A stretch of 5,425 bases of DNA from Burkholderiales bacterium. Lineage in GTDB: Bacteria > Pseudomonadota > Gammaproteobacteria > Burkholderiales > SG8-39. The DNA is taken from contig SXNB01000020.1 in assembly GCA_005777205.1 (NCBI GenBank), positions 1 through 5,425 on the forward strand, in the 5' to 3' direction. Positions within the stretch are counted from its first letter, which is position 1. Each line of letters starts with the position of its first letter. Under the pieces are notes generated by a model. It ran no database searches and was not told where the DNA came from. It saw only the letters and a list, made by a program, of their open reading frames with translations. Made by a program: the position numbers and the translations under genes. Shown one piece after another: positions 4,904 through 5,425 of this stretch.

Positions 4904-5425
4904 CTAGAGGTAGGGCGAAAACAGCCAGCAGAACGCATCGCGCAGCCGCGCCGGGAGGCTTCGCGACTGCAGTTGCCGAAGCGTGACCTCCAGGGAATCC
5001 GCCTTCACCGACTCGAAGTGCTGCTGCAATCCACCGATCAGTTCCGTGTCGAAGACCTCGACCATCAGCTCGAAATTCAGACGCAGGCTGCGCGGATCGA
5101 GGTTTGCCGAGCCGATCTGGGCGTAGTAGCCATCCACCATCAGCAGCTTGGTATGCGCAAACGGCCCTGGCCGGTAGAACAGCTTGACGCCGCGACCGAC
5201 CAGTTCCCACAGCAGATGCCGCGTCGCCCACTTCACCGCAAGCTGGTCGCTGACCCCGGGCAGGATGATCTCCACCGCGACGCCGCGCAGCGCAGCCGAC
5301 TGCAGCGCCCCGATCAGTTCGCGTGGCGGCAGAAAATAGGGCGTCATGATCTGCACGCTGCGATGCGCACCGGCCAGTGCAGCCAGCAGCACCAGCGTGA
5401 GGCGCCCGATGTCTTCGTTGGGGCC
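4904..5425 (-). CDS. Cardiolipin synthase / phospholipase D family protein, C-terminal part (5' end outside window)
   Basis: Cardiolipin synthases join two phosphatidylglycerol molecules (ClsA type) or use other phospholipid donors at the inner membrane, through two HKD motifs. The visible 173 residues are the second half. They begin GPNEDIGRLTLVLLAALAGA, continue with HRSVQIMTPYFLPPRELIGA, and contain a complete second HKD motif: HTKLLMVD (His91, Lys93, Asp98 of the visible part) followed six residues later by GSAN (105-108), then LDPRSLRLNFEL. The protein ends in LFSPYL, the usual end of this family. The frame stays open to the window edge, so the start, any membrane helices and the first HKD motif lie beyond position 5425. 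The pattern fits bacterial cardiolipin synthases better than nucleases or toxin-type phospholipases D. Which class (ClsA, ClsB or ClsC) cannot be told. It converges on the ComEA-like gene and fits the envelope theme of its neighbours. Confidence 0.92.
   Translation of the reverse strand, partial: GPNEDIGRLTLVLLAALAGAHRSVQIMTPYFLPPRELIGALQSAALRGVAVEIILPGVSDQLAVKWATRHLLWELVGRGVKLFYRPGPFAHTKLLMVDGYYAQIGSANLDPRSLRLNFELMVEVFDTELIGGLQQHFESVKADSLEVTLRQLQSRSLPARLRDAFCWLFSPYL

Noticed and set aside
4161..5231. A 356-codon open frame on the minus strand
   Set aside because: It overlaps the cardiolipin synthase in another frame and runs antisense to the ComEA-like gene, through a clear terminator; its composition is that of a shadow frame.
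1..5425. CRISPR array, tRNA, insertion sequence, toxin-antitoxin pair or defence system
   Set aside because: No regular repeat-spacer pattern, cloverleaf, transposase motif or paired small genes with such motifs were seen on either strand.

Overview
The window is GC-rich (about two-thirds G+C by eye) and densely coding. Its families (ModE with paired Mop domains, BON-domain periplasmic protein, ComEA-like helix-hairpin-helix protein, HKD phospholipase D/cardiolipin synthase, lipobox outer-membrane lipoprotein) are those of a Gram-negative Pseudomonadota chromosome. The mix looks gamma- or betaproteobacterial, perhaps near the Xanthomonadales, but the genus cannot be named from the sequence. 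No rRNA, tRNA, CRISPR array, transposase or phage gene is visible.

Left part (1-1459), molybdate locus: the 3' end of a modC-like ABC ATPase gene runs rightward. It meets, tail to tail, a leftward gene for a small two-helix DUF2798 membrane protein; their TAG stops share one CTAG. Further right, also leftward, is modE, the molybdate-responsive regulator that normally controls modABC. The modC fragment is odd: it lacks the expected Walker B/D-loop upstream in any frame and ends without the C-terminal Mop (TOBE) domain.

Middle (1552-3854), envelope genes, all leftward: a 413-residue lipoprotein with a proline-rich linker and a predicted beta-barrel (no family recognised), then a 281-residue exported protein with three BON domains. 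The 215-base gap between them holds a direct repeat and a set of inverted repeats that can pair in two exclusive ways.

Right part (3855-5425): a 357-base divergent gap, unusually rich in TGCA and carrying a 34-base dyad, separates the BON gene from a rightward gene for a small secreted ComEA-like protein. That gene ends at a clear intrinsic terminator. After a 323-base gap with another hairpin comes the leftward 3' end of a phospholipase D-type cardiolipin synthase gene, cut by the window edge.

The genes form two loose themes, molybdenum uptake control and cell envelope. I see no gene set that amounts to a new defence, mobile or biosynthetic system. The best leads are the unassigned lipoprotein barrel, the abnormal modC end and the structured intergenic DNA.
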